A stretch of 64,000 nt of DNA from Enoplolaimus lenunculus (GCA_030248215.1 JASANG010000866.1:38501-102500); one strand, 5' to 3'. Positions 12,113-23,891 are shown, counted from the stretch's first letter. The notes: generated by a model from the sequence alone, not told the origin. Made by a program: numbers and translations.

Positions 12113-12514
12113 GTACAGATTAAGTTACCTTCTCAGAATAAGCTTAACGAACTTACAAGCGGTGTTCAGTGTAAACAAAAACAAAGGTTGTTATTATTAA
12201 CATCGGGTTGAATTTCGCCGTAGTCGACATTTTTTACTATTCAAAGTTAAAATTAATAATTCGGATACCTGAACAAAGTGCTGCAAATGGTATTGGAACC
12301 GAAAAATGCCCCTTTGTAAACTGTGGCTTAGGTTTATTTTTAGGTTGAGGAAAATGCTTACTTATGCCTTCCCCAGCTTTAGTCTTTACCTGAGCCTAAG
12401 CCTAAGCATAAGCTTAAGTTACAACTATAAATATGGGAAGAATGTACACGAGTCCAAAGATGTGAGACGCATTCGTTCCCCTGGCATTAGAATTGGGAGC
12501 AAGCAATGCATTCC

Positions 12515-12700
12515 GGCCAATGTACAGATCAGAGGCGGTCCGTTTTTACCTGACGCAGCTATGGAGTAAGCTTAAACTTTAGACTAATTTTTTGATTAGG
12601 CTTACGCTCAGGTTTAGGTATAGAGACTTATCGTCACGCTTAGGCTTTAGGTTTAGAAATATGCTTATACTACATTTACGGCGCTGATCTTTAGATTGCC
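12515..12700. mobile_element. Hexamer-core MITE, type A
   Basis: GGCCAATGTACAGATCAGAG at the left and GCGCTGATCTTTAGATTGCC at the right, with a degenerate TTAGGC core. No matching flanks. Confidence 0.72.
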
Positions 12701-14429
12701 GTTTTCAATGTCAAACTACAAAATACTACAAAATCAATAAATTCAAAGAAGGAATAAAAGCATAAAATACCGATAGAAAGAAAGCAGTGACATATCAGAT
12801 AACGTTGATACTATATATTGAGTTGTAGAGCTTATGTAGTATAGTTATAGCAGTATGCCGTTTAATAAGCTAGTATCCTCTTGATAACCTGTGGTAATCA
12901 TGGATGGCGGAAAAGCTAAAGCCACAAAAACAAGCCGGTGTTGGGAGCGGCCGAAAAATTTTAACAGGAAAATACGGAGAACTTGAACACTTTTCTATTG
13001 GCTCAAAATTTTTTCAGGGGCAGAGCTCCCATCCTTTGGATCTGATTGGCTACGGGCCTGCACAGCAATTCGGTGTACATTAAATTTTAATATGTTTAGA
13101 AAGATTTAGGCTCAGGTTTAGGTTGAAGACTCGTAAATGGTTTACGGTAGCCCAGTGCTGAGTCTGGGCCTTAACCTTGCTTTAAAACATGGAAAATGTG
13201 TATAAGCGAATTACAAAGAATAAAACTACTTTTGTAAAAAGGCATTGCGTCGAAAAATTGGAACAAAACCTACATTCCTTCAGCCTTTACAGGCAAAAAT
13301 TCGACCCCGAAAAATATTCTATGTAAAAGCTGACACTGACTTCAGTATTCATATCACATTAGGGTATAAACCACATAGCGAAATTGAATCATACCCGCTC
13401 CCACGGCCCCAATATGCCTGGCCCGCATTCCTACATAATGCCAAAATTGGTCTGGATTTATGTGAAAGTATAGAGAAAGAATTTTATCAATTATTAATTT
13501 GGTTTGCGTTACTATTGAATCTACGACAATTCGTCAAGCGACTACCAGTCGCTGAACAGTATCCTAAAGCCCATAAATAATTCTAAGAATATTTTACTAA
13601 GCGTAATCATGAACCTGAGCAAAATCCTCAGCATTATGACGGGCGACAAAGTGTCGAGTCGATGAAATGTCGGATTACAAGTTGTCGGACGCGAGTTCTC
13701 GGGCGATGAAGTGTCGTGATACCTACCGTTATTAATATATACTACAAGAATTTTGTCGTTCGTGTTATAGTAGAATATTCTAAAAATTAGTTGCAGTTGA
13801 ACTGAATAAATTTTTGTCTATCTTCACAAATTCCTGGGCAGGATATCTAACCCTTTATCGCTCCGGCTGCATACGTCCCTGAGCCATGACAACATTATGG
13901 TATGTACAAGTTTAAATATGGCAACAACGTCACACACAATAATATCTGATATGAAAACAAATTAATCAAAAAAACCGTGCCTAACAAACTATATGAGGGT
14001 CCACATTTTGATCAGAGCCAGTTTTAAACTTAGTTACAACTGTCGGACGTAAAAATGGTCATATGGCGCAGAAGACCCAGGGCGTTCTGGCATTTCTGGC
14101 TAAAGCATTTATTTAAACACGTCAGAAAGCAGAAAAGATTAGAATCACTAGTACATTGTTATAACTGTTAACTTGTTGACTGAATTAGTCTATTTTAAGT
14201 CTATCTTAGCTCTGTGTATAATATTAACCAGCCCTCCTGTGCTGGACAAGGGGCTTCTTACTAAATTCACCGAGACCCCCCATGTGATTAACCAATGGCT
14301 TTTTGTGGCTCACAGAGTGCCGACACTGTATAACGAGACCCTGTGTTCGAGATATAGAATAATTCAAGCTTAGTTGAAAAAATTGCTCACTGTCTGCAGT
14401 AGATTAGCAACCACGAACCAAAGCATAAG
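12701..14429. other. Intergenic, mostly unassigned
   Basis: Contains a GGCCCGTAGCCAG-type scrap at about 12915-13055 and a dispersed repeat at about 13520-13730 (GAACAGTATCCTAAA, ATTACAAGTTGTCG) that recurs at 49200-49350. A 111-residue open frame at 13245-13580 has mixed composition but no motif and runs into that repeat, so I do not call it a gene. Confidence 0.4.
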
Positions 14430-14578
14430 CGCTGCGCTATACTTACCGCCCGTCACCGGACGCCGCTGCGTGTTGCCACATGCTGCTATGCGTTGCTAAC
14501 GAAAATATAAGCCAAATCTATTTGGTGGTGTACGGTGGCGTGCGGCGACACGCGGCGAGCACAACGCAACCCTAAGAC
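14430..14578. mobile_element. TTAGGGTGGTGC MITE, copy 2, degraded
   Basis: GCGCTATACTTACCGCCCGT at the left and CACAACGCAACCCTAA at the right, with GC-rich CCGTCACCGGACGCC blocks and a TTGGTGGTGTACGGTGG inverted counterpart. Confidence 0.5.
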
Positions 14579-14861
14579 AAAGCCATATGTGAAATCACCT
14601 ACCCGCAAGTTCATAGCCAGGAAACGACCAGAATCACTCACCCCCCCGCGAATAATTTCGCACTTCTCAAACCAGTTTATCCATGTTTGTAAATTATATG
14701 AAATCTTCGACTGTTCAGTTAAATTTGTTTAATCTCTTACTATTTTAGGTGTTTAATCTCTTACCATTTTAGGCTACTTAGGGATCTGCTAATACTATTA
14801 AAATAATCAAGGATCGATGATCACTCTTTTACAACAGTGTGCAGCGCTGAAATATATGTTA

Positions 14862-15105
14862 CACAAACTGTACCATCGGGCGTTGCGTTTTTGGCCGACC
14901 CTACTGATTTAGGGGGGTCGCTGTCACATGCAATAATCCTAAATAAAAGTATAAACGAAGCATTTTTGCTGTCGTAAACATGCAGTGCAAGGGTTCACGC
15001 AAGTTGTACCCCGTAAATAACGGGGGCAGGTCAAACGTCAACATGCGCTCGGTATATTCGTTTGTACACAGAATGTATCCAGTTGCATACTCTTGTTATA
15101 GAGCA
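14862..15105. repeat. Dispersed element ending AGTTGCATACTCTTG
   Basis: Shares GGGCGTTGCGTTTT, TGATTTAGGGGG and the CAGTTGCATACTCTTGTT end with an inverted relative at 26139-26405. Only one terminus is evident here. Confidence 0.45.
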
Positions 15106-15241
15106 ATCATACACTCTTGGAATATTCTAACCATAGCGTAAACCTGGTTAAAATGGGTTGTGTTTTAGGGTTTTCAGAAAACGAACGATAACAGTTCAAC
15201 TCCATTTACGTGCGTTATAACGATCACAAGTAATATATTTG

Positions 15242-15455
15242 GGCCAATGTTGCTTTAAAGGGCGTAACAGTATATATTGAGCGTGTTCCTAAGCCTAAGA
15301 CTAAGCGTTGCAAAAATGAGTTCCTAAGCCTAAGACTAAGCGTTGCAAAAATGAGTTCCTAAGCCTAAGCCTAAGCAAAGAAATGTAATCTAGAATCTAA
15401 ACCTACTCTTTTCTGGACCCGCCAGAAACCTGGTCGTCCCTTAAAAACACGAGCC
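15242..15455. mobile_element. Hexamer-core MITE, type B
   Basis: GGCCAATGTTGCTTTAAAGG at the left and GTCCCTTAAAAACACGAGCC at the right. The flanks TATATTTG and GATATTTG match 7 of 8 bases. The core is CCTAAG with the type B marker AATGTAATCTAGAATC. Confidence 0.85.
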
Positions 15456-15699
15456 GATATTTGTATAGCTGTCGAAAAAGTGACATAATTCATTAATTCA
15501 ACTAATGGATTTCGTTTAATTTGTCGCTATGTTGGGTGTATACGATATTAATAAATTGTTTATTTTTTGTGTGTTTATTTTTGTTTTCATATTTTGTTTT
15601 TGTGTTTTTAGCTTAATCCCTCAACGGATGTAGTGTCTTGCGGTCGTTTCAGTGGCGAACTGAACGATTTGGTGCGGGCCGAGCGCCGTAAAAACGATA

Positions 15700-15967
15700 T
15701 TAACCCTTTCACTCATAGAGTATACTATGAGCAACTAAATACAATGTACCAGCAATACACACACTGTGAGCAGTGTTCAACATTTATAACATATATGCGC
15801 AGTACAAAATCTCCACAAGACGTGAGAGCCCCTCGGGCTCGAGGTGTCAAGCTCCTATAGCTCAGTGGTCATCGTAAACGCCTCCCACCCGTGAGACTGG
15901 GGTTCGAATCTTGCCTTGAAAATACATCTAATGTGAAATTGAAAATATTCATGTGAGAAAGGGTTAA
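15700..15967 (+). mobile_element. TTAA-flanked MITE with tRNA-like module, copy 1
   Basis: Bounded by TTAACCCTTTC and GAGAAAGGGTTAA: inverted CCC ends inside TTAA, the piggyBac signature. Inside, about 15853-15920, is a tRNA-like segment with an A-box-like TAGCTCAGTGG, a CTCCCAC anticodon-loop-like sequence and a B box GGTTCGAATC. No coding capacity. Confidence 0.8.
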
Positions 15968-16366
15968 AATACTTGGAATTAATTGCGTCTAATACACGAT
16001 TTGAAAACATTCAAAGATAGTTCAACAAGGCCGTTGTACAACAGCTGAACGTAGAGAATACCGAGAGGGGGGCGCTTTCCCCTTTGACCCACATATCATT
16101 ACGCCTCCGGATCTGACTGATATAACTACCAAAACATGTAAGCATTAAGTGAAACAAACCAGTTCATTGCATCAATATCAGGTACAAGGAAAGTCCAGTC
16201 TATCTTTTGAATATCCTTCATCCCTAAACTACTTTATGACCTCAAGCTGGTTTGTTAGAATCCACGTTTTAAATATCGTCTAATAGCACCGGTTTAGCTG
16301 GGGAGAGGTCTAGCCAGAATTTTAGTTCTGGCTCGGGTGGGTACATCATCAAATAATCATTAACTG

Positions 16367-16561
16367 CTAGGATACAAGTTTATTTAACATTCCGCTAAAG
16401 TCCTTGTATCCTGTCTCGCCATAAATTTCAGGAGTAGGTATATCCGGTGTTTTCCTCGGCTTGAATACGCGTCTATACCTATGCATTGTATAAAGATAAA
16501 TAATCAATACGGTTACTAAAATCAAACGCAGGAATATCACGTCTTGCCTTCGTTGGCCCAT
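16367..16561 (-). CDS. Candidate small membrane protein or exon, unknown
   Basis: 64 codons to a stop at 16367-16369. A hydrophobic segment (VIFLRLILVTVLIIYLYTM) is followed by basic YRRVFKPRK and a Pro/Gly tail (TPDIPTPEIYGETGYKDFSG). The ATG comes from the last 7 bp of the adjoining MITE, so if the frame is real, its original 5' part is probably elsewhere. No family recognised; chance is possible. Confidence 0.25.
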   Translation of the reverse strand: MGQRRQDVIFLRLILVTVLIIYLYTMHRYRRVFKPRKTPDIPTPEIYGETGYKDFSGMLNKLVS

Positions 16562-16792
16562 GTAAAGATCAGGGGCGGAACGTTTTTCTGTGGGACTAGA
16601 AATGAGTAAGCATAAAGGTTAGACTAATTTTTTTGCTTGGTTTAGGCTTAGCCTTAGGCTTAGGAATATGCTCATACATATGCTTAGCCTTAGGCTTAGG
16701 AATATGCTCATCGTTATGCTTACGTTTAGGCTTAGGCTTAATCTTAAGAATATGCTTATAATAGTGTTACGCCCCTGTTCTTCACACTGGTT
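16555..16792. mobile_element. Hexamer-core MITE, type A
   Basis: GGCCCATGTAAAGATCAGGG at the left and CCCCTGTTCTTCACACTGG at the right, TTAGGC core. The flanks CCTTCGTT and AATTCGTT match 6 of 8. Confidence 0.85.
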
Positions 16793-16915
16793 AATTCGTT
16801 TGAGAACATTGTGATTTTTGAGAGAGATGAGAAATATAGTAACAGGTGCAGGTATGACATAAACGCATCATTGTCGTTTATCAGGTTAATTACGACAAGA
16901 AGTGCTAATATACCA

Positions 16916-17034
16916 TTAACCCTTTCTCATATGAATATTTTCTATTTCCCCTGAGACCTACTTTTATGCTAGGATTCGAACTCCGGTGCCTGGAGTGGGA
17001 GGCGTATACCATTACCACTCAGCTATAGGAGCTA
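16916..17034 (-). mobile_element. TTAA-flanked tRNA-MITE, copy 2, truncated
   Basis: Starts TTAACCCTTTCTCATATGAA and reads, on the minus strand, through the B box (GGAGTTCGAATCC) and A box (TAGCTGAGTGG), then stops. The half beyond the tRNA-like module is missing. Confidence 0.75.
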
Positions 17035-17397
17035 AATCTTCTGTTGACTTATGACTTGTTCAAGCCAAATAATCAATCTCAGTAGCCAACTTTAAATTCC
17101 TACTATTGACGAATTTCTGAGATTTTGAACAAAAACGTCAAGCACAACCCAAAGTCTAAACATAAGCAGAATCCTAAGCCATAGCTTTAACGTCAGTTTC
17201 CCAGCCTCGCAGTCTCCCAATGTCCCCTGTCTCTCATTGAAAAAGTCCTCTGTAATTAATAACTTGGGTCTAATAAATAATCAATCTGAGCCAAATCTTA
17301 ATTTTTACGCTTGAAGAATTTCTGATTTTTTATCAGAAAACGTCGACGAGCTACAGAGCTTAATTAGGTACATTAATTATTACCATTACCGTTATAT

Positions 17398-19325
17398 CAG
17401 TGTAATAAGAATGGCCCGTGTTAACTATAGGGACCTGCTTTTAGAATGGCCCGTGTTAACTATAGGGACGTGCCTTTAGAATGGCCCGTGTTAACTATAG
17501 GGACCTGCCTTTAGAATGGCCCGTGTTAACTATAGGGACGTGCCTTTAGAATGGCCCGTGTTAACTATAGGGACCTGCCTTTAGAATGGCCCGTGTTAAC
17601 TATAGGGACCTGTCTTTAGAATGGCCCTTGTTAACTATGGGGACCTGCCTTTAGAATGGCCCGTGTTAACTATAGGGACCTGCCTTTAGAATGGCCCGTG
17701 TTAACTATAGGGACCTGTCTTTAGAATGGCCCGTGTTAACTATAGGGACCTGCCTTTAGAATGGCCCGTGTTAACTATAGGGACCTGTCTTTAGAATGGC
17801 CCGTGTTAACTATAGGGACCTGTCTTTAGAATGGCCCGTGTTAACTATAGGGGCGTACCTTTAGAATGGCCCGTGTTAACTATAGGAACCTGCCTTTAGA
17901 ATGGCCCGTGTTAACTATAGGGACCTGTCTTTAGAATGGCCCTTGTTAACTATAGGGACCTGTCTTTAGAATGGCCCGTGTTAACTATAGGGACCTGCCT
18001 TTAGAATGGCCCGTGTTAACTATAGGGACCTGCCTTTAGAATGGCCCGTGTTAACTATAGGGACCTGTTTTTAGAATGGCCCGTGTTAACTATAGGAACC
18101 TGCCTTTGGAATGGCCCGTGTTAACTATAGGGACCTGTCTTTAGAATGGCCCGTGTTAACTATAGGGGCCTGCCTTTAGAATGGCTCGTGTTAACTATAG
18201 GGACGTGCCTTTAGAATGGCCCACGTTAATTATAGGAACGTGCCTTTAGAATGGCCCATGTTAATTATAGGGACGTGCCTTTAGAATGGCCCGTGTTAAC
18301 TATAGGGAAGTGCCTTTAGAATGGCCCATGTTAATTATAGAGACGTGCCTTTGAATGGCCCGTGTTAACTATAGGAAGTGCCTTTAGAATGGCCCAGGTT
18401 AATTATAGGGACGTGCCTTTAGAATGTCCCGTGTTACCTATAGGGACCTGCCTTTAGAATGGCCCGTGTTAACTATATGGACCTGCCTTGAGAATGGCCC
18501 GTGTTAACTATAGGGACCTGCCTTTAGAATGGCCCGTGTTAACTATAGGGACGTGCCTTTAGAATGGCCCATGTTAATTATAGGGACGTGCCTTTAGAAT
18601 GGCCCGTGTTAACTATAGGGAAGTGCCTTTAGAATGGCCCATGTTAACTATAGAAACCTGCCTTTAGAATGGCCCGTGTTAACTATAGGGACCTGCCTTT
18701 AGAATGGCCCGTGTTAACTATAGGGACGTGCCTTTAGAATGGCCCATGTTAATTATAGGGACGTGCCTTTAGAATGGCCCGTGTTAACTATAGGGAAGTG
18801 CCTTTAGAATGGCCCATGTTAACTATAGAAACCTGCCTTTAGAATGGCCCGTGTTAACTATAGGGACCTGCCTTTAGAATGACCCCTGTTAACTATAGGG
18901 ACCTGCCTTTAGAATGGCCCGTGTTAACTATAGGGACGTGCCTTTAGAATGGCCCATGTTAATTATAGGGACGTGCCTTTAGAATGGCCGTGTTAACTAT
19001 AGGAAAGTGCCTTTAGAATGGCCCATGTTAACTATAGAAACCTGCCTTTAGAATGGCCCGTGTTAAGTACAGGGACCTGCCTTTAGAATGACCCGTGTTA
19101 ACTATATGGACCTGCCTTTAGAATGGCCCGTGTTAACTATAGGAACGTGCCTTATAATGGCCCAGGTTAATTATAGGGACGTGCCTTTAGAATGGCCCGT
19201 GTTAACTATAGGGACCTGCCTTTAGAATGGCCCGCGTTAACTATAGGGACGTGCCTTTAGAATGGCCCATGTTAACTATAGGGACCTACCTTTAGAATGG
19301 CGCGTGTTAACTATAGGAACCGCCT
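17398..19325. repeat. 35-bp satellite array, about 55 copies
   Basis: Tandem array with unit GGCCCGTGTTAACTATAGGG followed by ACCTGCCTTTAGAAT (35 bp). Copies are mostly 90% or more alike, with variants at the GTGTTAAC/ATGTTAAT and ACCTG/ACGTG/AAGTG sites. Between about 18510 and 19060 the variants recur in the same order every five to six units, a higher-order repeat of about 175-210 bp. The right edge passes into degenerate AAGCCTAAACC hexamer sequence. The unit resembles a type B MITE terminus. Confidence 0.97.
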
Positions 19326-20257
19326 TTTAAGCGTAAGTCTAAACCTGAAAGCCTAAACCTAAAGCTTAAGTTTTGCGCTGCAGGCGTCGTACAGCGCAAT
19401 GCACCGCGTGTCATGCTAAAAAATAACTTTTAAGAAACTAACTGTACGATAGAAATTTAAGCTAAAAGTATAATTGCTAGCCTTATTTATACTGCAAATT
19501 GCTGGTTCTAAGTACCTCTTTCAGTAAGCATAGTCTTAAAACGTACCGAAGTATATTAAGATTTTTAGAAATCTATAATTAATGTTTTACTACTGGTATT
19601 ATTAATGAAATATTATTATTGATGTCATTTTCTGTTTTTGCTATACAATCTAACTCTTATATTCTGAGTCTTTTTTTATCTGCGCTGGGTTCACAAATTT
19701 CTGCCGGGGTGACGCAATTTATAATAGGGACAAAACCTCACGAAAGAAACGAACGAGAAACCGAACGCAATTTTAATGTTAACGTGCGCAAAATTTTGAC
19801 TATAATTTCTGTTGGGGGGGCGCCCAGTGTCGCCTTTAGACACACCAGTGGGGACTTTCATTGAAATAAATAATATCTCACAGCCGATCAAAACAGAGAG
19901 CCGTTTTTCACACACACGCTATATGGCTAGAAATACCAGACGCTGAAAAACGATATCCTCAACATCAGAGACTGGGCTGCCGCCTCGCAATGCAAAACAA
20001 TAAAAGAATGATTGATATTTTTCAGTTTGAGTCAACTTTTTTTATTTGTTCAACCTAAAATTAAAAAATAAGATACTATTTATAAAGTAAAATGATCTGT
20101 GACATTAATTATGCCGAGAAATTTTGTTGTCTTGCAGAGAAAATCAATATATGTATATATAGATATATTTATTTATTTATTTATTTATATATTAATTATA
20201 TATAGATATACAGATATATCTATATATTTATATATTCAAGTTTGTGATAGCACGTTT
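19326..20257. other. Intergenic; short hexamer tract and an AT microsatellite
   Basis: Begins with hexamer-like sequence (19330-19365) bordering the satellite. An AT-rich (TATA/TTTA) microsatellite lies at about 20143-20237. Short open frames near 19619-19915 show no recognisable protein. Confidence 0.5.
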
Positions 20258-20449
20258 GGCCCATGTTACGTTAAGGGGTGTCCAGGTTTTTGTTTGCTCC
20301 ATAAAACAGTAAGTTTAGATTCTAGATTACGTTTTTTTGCTTAGTCTTAGGCTTAGGCTTACGCTAAGGCTTCGGCTTAGGCTTACGCTAAGGCTTCGGC
20401 TTAGGAATACGCTTAATCTACTGTTACGCCCGTTAAAGTAACATTGGCC
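20258..20449. mobile_element. Hexamer-core MITE, type B
   Basis: GGCCCATGTTACGTTAAGGG at the left and CGTTAAAGTAACATTGGCC at the right. The flanks GCACGTTT and GCAGGTTT match 7 of 8. TTAGGC/ACGCTAAGGC core. Confidence 0.87.
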
Positions 20450-21429
20450 GCAGGTTTCATGACTGGTTCAAGTAGACTGACCCATTAATGTCATTTTGTT
20501 CTTCTTGCTTAAAACGGCTCAGCTTGAAATTTGTTCGCTGTACAAGTCTGAAAACGCTTGAAAATCACGGTCCGCGCTACCTTGAGGCGCGAACAATTTT
20601 TTCGCGGCAGTGACGGATCTAAAATTTTCAAGCTATGGGATTTCGAGGTTGGATTTTTTATATATTTCAGTGCCGCCTCTAGGGTATCTGAGGCCACGCC
20701 TCCGACCTGTGAGATGGAACCCCATTGTAAGACATTTTATCACCTTACGAAAAAGTCGAAAAAACTTTAAAACGGTTGCTTCGACACCTGTGCCGGAATA
20801 GAAGCGCAAATTTTGGCTTATGTATCAGTATGGCAAGCCACTATTAGCGGAAAATTGTTTTGAACCTAAGCCTAGTGAGAAAAGTTCGCAAGTGAAACGA
20901 TCCAGAAGCCAGACACATTCTGAACACAGTTTGCTTTTAGATCAAATGTGAGTTTTCAGAAATGATTTTGGACCTCTTCCGAAACCCAAACTGCGGGACA
21001 AGAAGATTGAAAATAGTTCATTTTGTACCATCATATGTGGTACTGACCTGGTTGAAGCATGCGCTACATTTCCACCAATACAAAAAAATTCGCGAACGAG
21101 ATGCAAGCGAGTGTTTTGTATTCAGCTTATTAAAACTTACCTTTTGGTTCCTGTAGGATTTTCAAGGTTGAATTTGTCGTCCAATGCCTAGAGTGGTCGG
21201 CCCATGCTACCACCCATATGTACAATTATGTCTAGCGAACGAAACGAGCAAAACTCGAAACGTACGCAAAATCCTCAGGTAATCAAGGGTTATAAATAGT
21301 TGAAACCCTAATAAAACTACAGGCCGAAAAGTTAGATGCGACTTTTGTACTAAATTGCGAAAAAAAATTGAATTTCGTTGGGGTCTGGTGGGGGTCGATC
21401 CCGAAATCCCCTTCCCCCTCGATCCGTGC
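20450..21429. other. Intergenic, unassigned
   Basis: Several overlapping short frames at 20509-20801 surround a GTGACGGATCTAAAATTT dispersed motif. GCGAACGAAACGAGC palindromic motifs occur near 21233. No supported gene. Confidence 0.4.
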
Positions 21430-21609
21430 CTGTTTTGCGGGACTGTAACAGAGTAAGCTTAAGCTTTAGGCTAATTATTTCCTGTGGATTAGGCATAGGT
21501 GTAGGTTTCGGTTTAGTTATACAATTATCGTGACGCTGAGGTTTTGAGTTTTGGATTAATAAAATGCTTTTACTACTGTTACTCTACGACCCTCCATGTA
21601 ACATTGGCC
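21430..21609. mobile_element. Hexamer-core MITE, left end lost
   Basis: Shares GGGACTGTAACAGAGTAAGC and the AAGCTTTAGGCTAATT block, ending CCATGTAACATTGGCC. The left terminal repeat is not recognisable. Confidence 0.55.
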
Positions 21610-21845
21610 GCACACCGTAACCGTTCTCTGACGGAACTCAAGCTGTGCCCTATTGAATTTTTAGCTTATTGTGGTTTAGGTAATTTTGACTATCCATCCA
21701 AGGGTGCATACAAGGGGATGGATAAATGGAATATCCCACCCCAAAATTTCTGACGAGACAAGAAAAAAGCTGTTTCTACCAGGCATTAATTGTTTATAAT
21801 AACTTCTGGATCCAAAAAGTCAAAAATATTGCTTATACCTGAAGT

Positions 21846-22047
21846 GGACCATGGAAGTAGCAGAGGCAAAACGTTTTTTGCGGGACCGCAATAGAGTAAG
21901 CTTAAGCTTTAGACAATTAATTTACTCTATGTTTACGCTTAGGCTTAGGCTCAGACGTAGGTATAAGCTCATTTTTACGCTTAGGTTTAGGCTTAGGCTT
22001 AGAAATATACTTATACTGTTGTGGCGGTCCAGTTCTATACGCTGGCC
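21846..22047. mobile_element. Hexamer-core MITE, type A
   Basis: GGACCATGGAAGTAGCAGAG at the left and CCAGTTCTATACGCTGGCC at the right. The flanks CCTGAAGT and CCTGAGGT match 7 of 8. TTAGGC core. Confidence 0.82.
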
Positions 22048-22435
22048 CCTGAGGTTATTCCCTCCTGAACTGAAATCATGCCTACGCCATTGGTACTCAA
22101 CTAGGGTTTATAGAAGGCATTTACGATAACAGAAACCTGGCAATGGGTTTTCAAGGACATCTGATACCGGTCTGTAGATGACCAGGAAATTAAAATTCTA
22201 GGCACATGCGCAACCACAAGCTAAACTAGTATGATACCTTGAAATTCAAATAGCTTTGTTTATAGTGTTTAGCAAATTTCAAAAATTAAATTTTGTGTTG
22301 TAACTGTATCCTGTGGGGCAAAAATGTTGTCGTTGCTAGTCTCTACCACATCTTGTGGGTCGGGTCGTTTGAACATAAAAGTACGAATCAAAAATCTATA
22401 ATGTTTTTTGTCACCTATGGCGCCATAGAATTTTA

Positions 22436-22629
22436 AACCAATGTAAAGAACAGCAGCGGAACAATAGTTTATTCCTTAGCCTAAGTCTAAGCCTAAGCCA
22501 AAGCGTAAACAATGGGTTTAAGCCTAAGCCGAAACCTAAGTCAAGCAAAAAAAATTAGTCTAAAGCTTAAGCTTATTCTCTATTCATGTCTCAAAGAAAA
22601 ACATTCCGCCCCTGATCTTTACATGGGCC
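22436..22629. mobile_element. Hexamer-core MITE, type A
   Basis: CCAATGTAAAGAACAGCAGC at the left and CCCCTGATCTTTACATGGGC at the right, CCTAAG core with AAGCTTAAGCTTATTC. Confidence 0.83.
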
Positions 22630-23295
22630 GAAATTTAAAGTTAAGGGGAATCGCCAAAACGAGCCCTGGTGTCACCACAACTGGCAGAAACTTTTTTAAA
22701 CAATTTTATATCGATTCGGTTTGAGGTCATTTCATCTTTCAGCGGATCGAATGACAAATATAACAGGTGTCACCAAGCCGTTGATGCAGCAGATGTAATT
22801 ATGGGTACAACACAAAAGATATCAAATATAATAGGGTTAACGGTATCATGCTTCACTTATGATAGTAGGACGTTAATGTAAGTCGAAATCAAAACATAAG
22901 TGATTTGGTCAATGCCCTGTGATTCGTTATTGCCCGAAACATCCCGTTGAGTAAAGTTATCCGGCAGAACCCCCCCCCCCCCTCTGTTCACTGCTCAATC
23001 GCTTGTATCAATTTCTGGCTTAATAACATTTCCCTCTGTCCTACAGACTTCTTTTTTCGTGATCAACACACAACGGCCTGATTCAAAAATTTCCGTCGGA
23101 CAACGGGCTGGGAAAAGTTATGAAACGTATTTTTTACTTTATGCTATTTTTGGGCAAATTTTGCGAGGACGGAAAATTATAATGTACCAATTTATTGCAA
23201 AAAATTGTGACGGGAAAGCCTACCTGTCCGCTGTTGTCTCCGCGTTCAGCTGGTTGTCAATAAACAAGCCACTTGGGTCGACTGACTGTTGCGTG

Positions 23296-23484
23296 GGCCC
23301 ATGTTACTTTGGACGCAGCACCGTGTTTCCGTGGGACTCCTATAGAGTAAGCTTAAGCTTCAGGCTAATTTTTTGTTTAGGCACAGGGTTTGGCATATAC
23401 TTAGGCTTAGTCTTTAGCTGTGAGAAATTTCTTACGCTGAGGTTTAGGCTTAGGAATATGCATAGACGAGTGCCGTTACGCTCC
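23296..23484. mobile_element. Hexamer-core MITE, chimeric and degraded
   Basis: Left end GGCCCATGTTACTTTGGACG is type B; the subterminal GTGGGACTCCTATAGAGTAA is type A; the right end is eroded. A 220-codon open frame that starts at 23059 runs straight through this element and is not a gene. Confidence 0.65.
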
Positions 23485-23678
23485 TCGAAGCATTCGCCGT
23501 TGCGTTTTAGTCTGTCCAAAGTTAAATTTATGCAGCAATCTCCACTATCAGGTTTCAGGACATGCAGCTTTTTAAAACAAAGAAAGCTATTTTTGTTCAT
23601 TTTAGTCAATAAAAATCATAAAGAAAGCATTGCTTTTAGCTCAAATTCAAAAAAATCAATGTTTCCTATTGTTTTGTA

Positions 23679-23891
23679 CACTGCAAAAAATGGTGAGTCA
23701 AATTGCGTCTCTACGAAATAGGTTTTACGGGGCTAGACAAACGGAGTCAAATTCGACTCCGCGAGAGTCAAACGTGCGACGCCAATGAGTCGAATTTAAC
23801 TCTGGCGGAGACGAATTGGCCTCAGTTTGTGCTATCCCGTAGAGCCTATTTCGAAGAGGCTCAAGTTGTCTCACCATTTTGTGTTGCAGTG
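23679..23891. mobile_element. Palindromic CACTGCAAAAAA MITE, copy 2
   Basis: CACTGCAAAAAATGGTGAGT at the left and TCTCACCATTTTGTGTTGCAGTG at the right in inverted order; the interior has GAGTCAAATTCGACTCCG and its inverse. Confidence 0.85.

Noticed and set aside
13245-13580. 111-codon plus-strand frame
   Set aside because: Protein-like composition, but no motif, no splice partner, and its 3' end is a dispersed repeat shared with 49200-49350.
15853-15920. Functional tRNA gene
   Set aside because: The A and B boxes are good, but stems are imperfect and the segment recurs inside a TTAA-flanked MITE family, so it is treated as transposon cargo.
23059-23721. Longest continuous open frame, 220 codons on the plus strand
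   Set aside because: It runs through a hexamer-core MITE and into a palindromic MITE, and the part before them has no motif, splice context or family resemblance.
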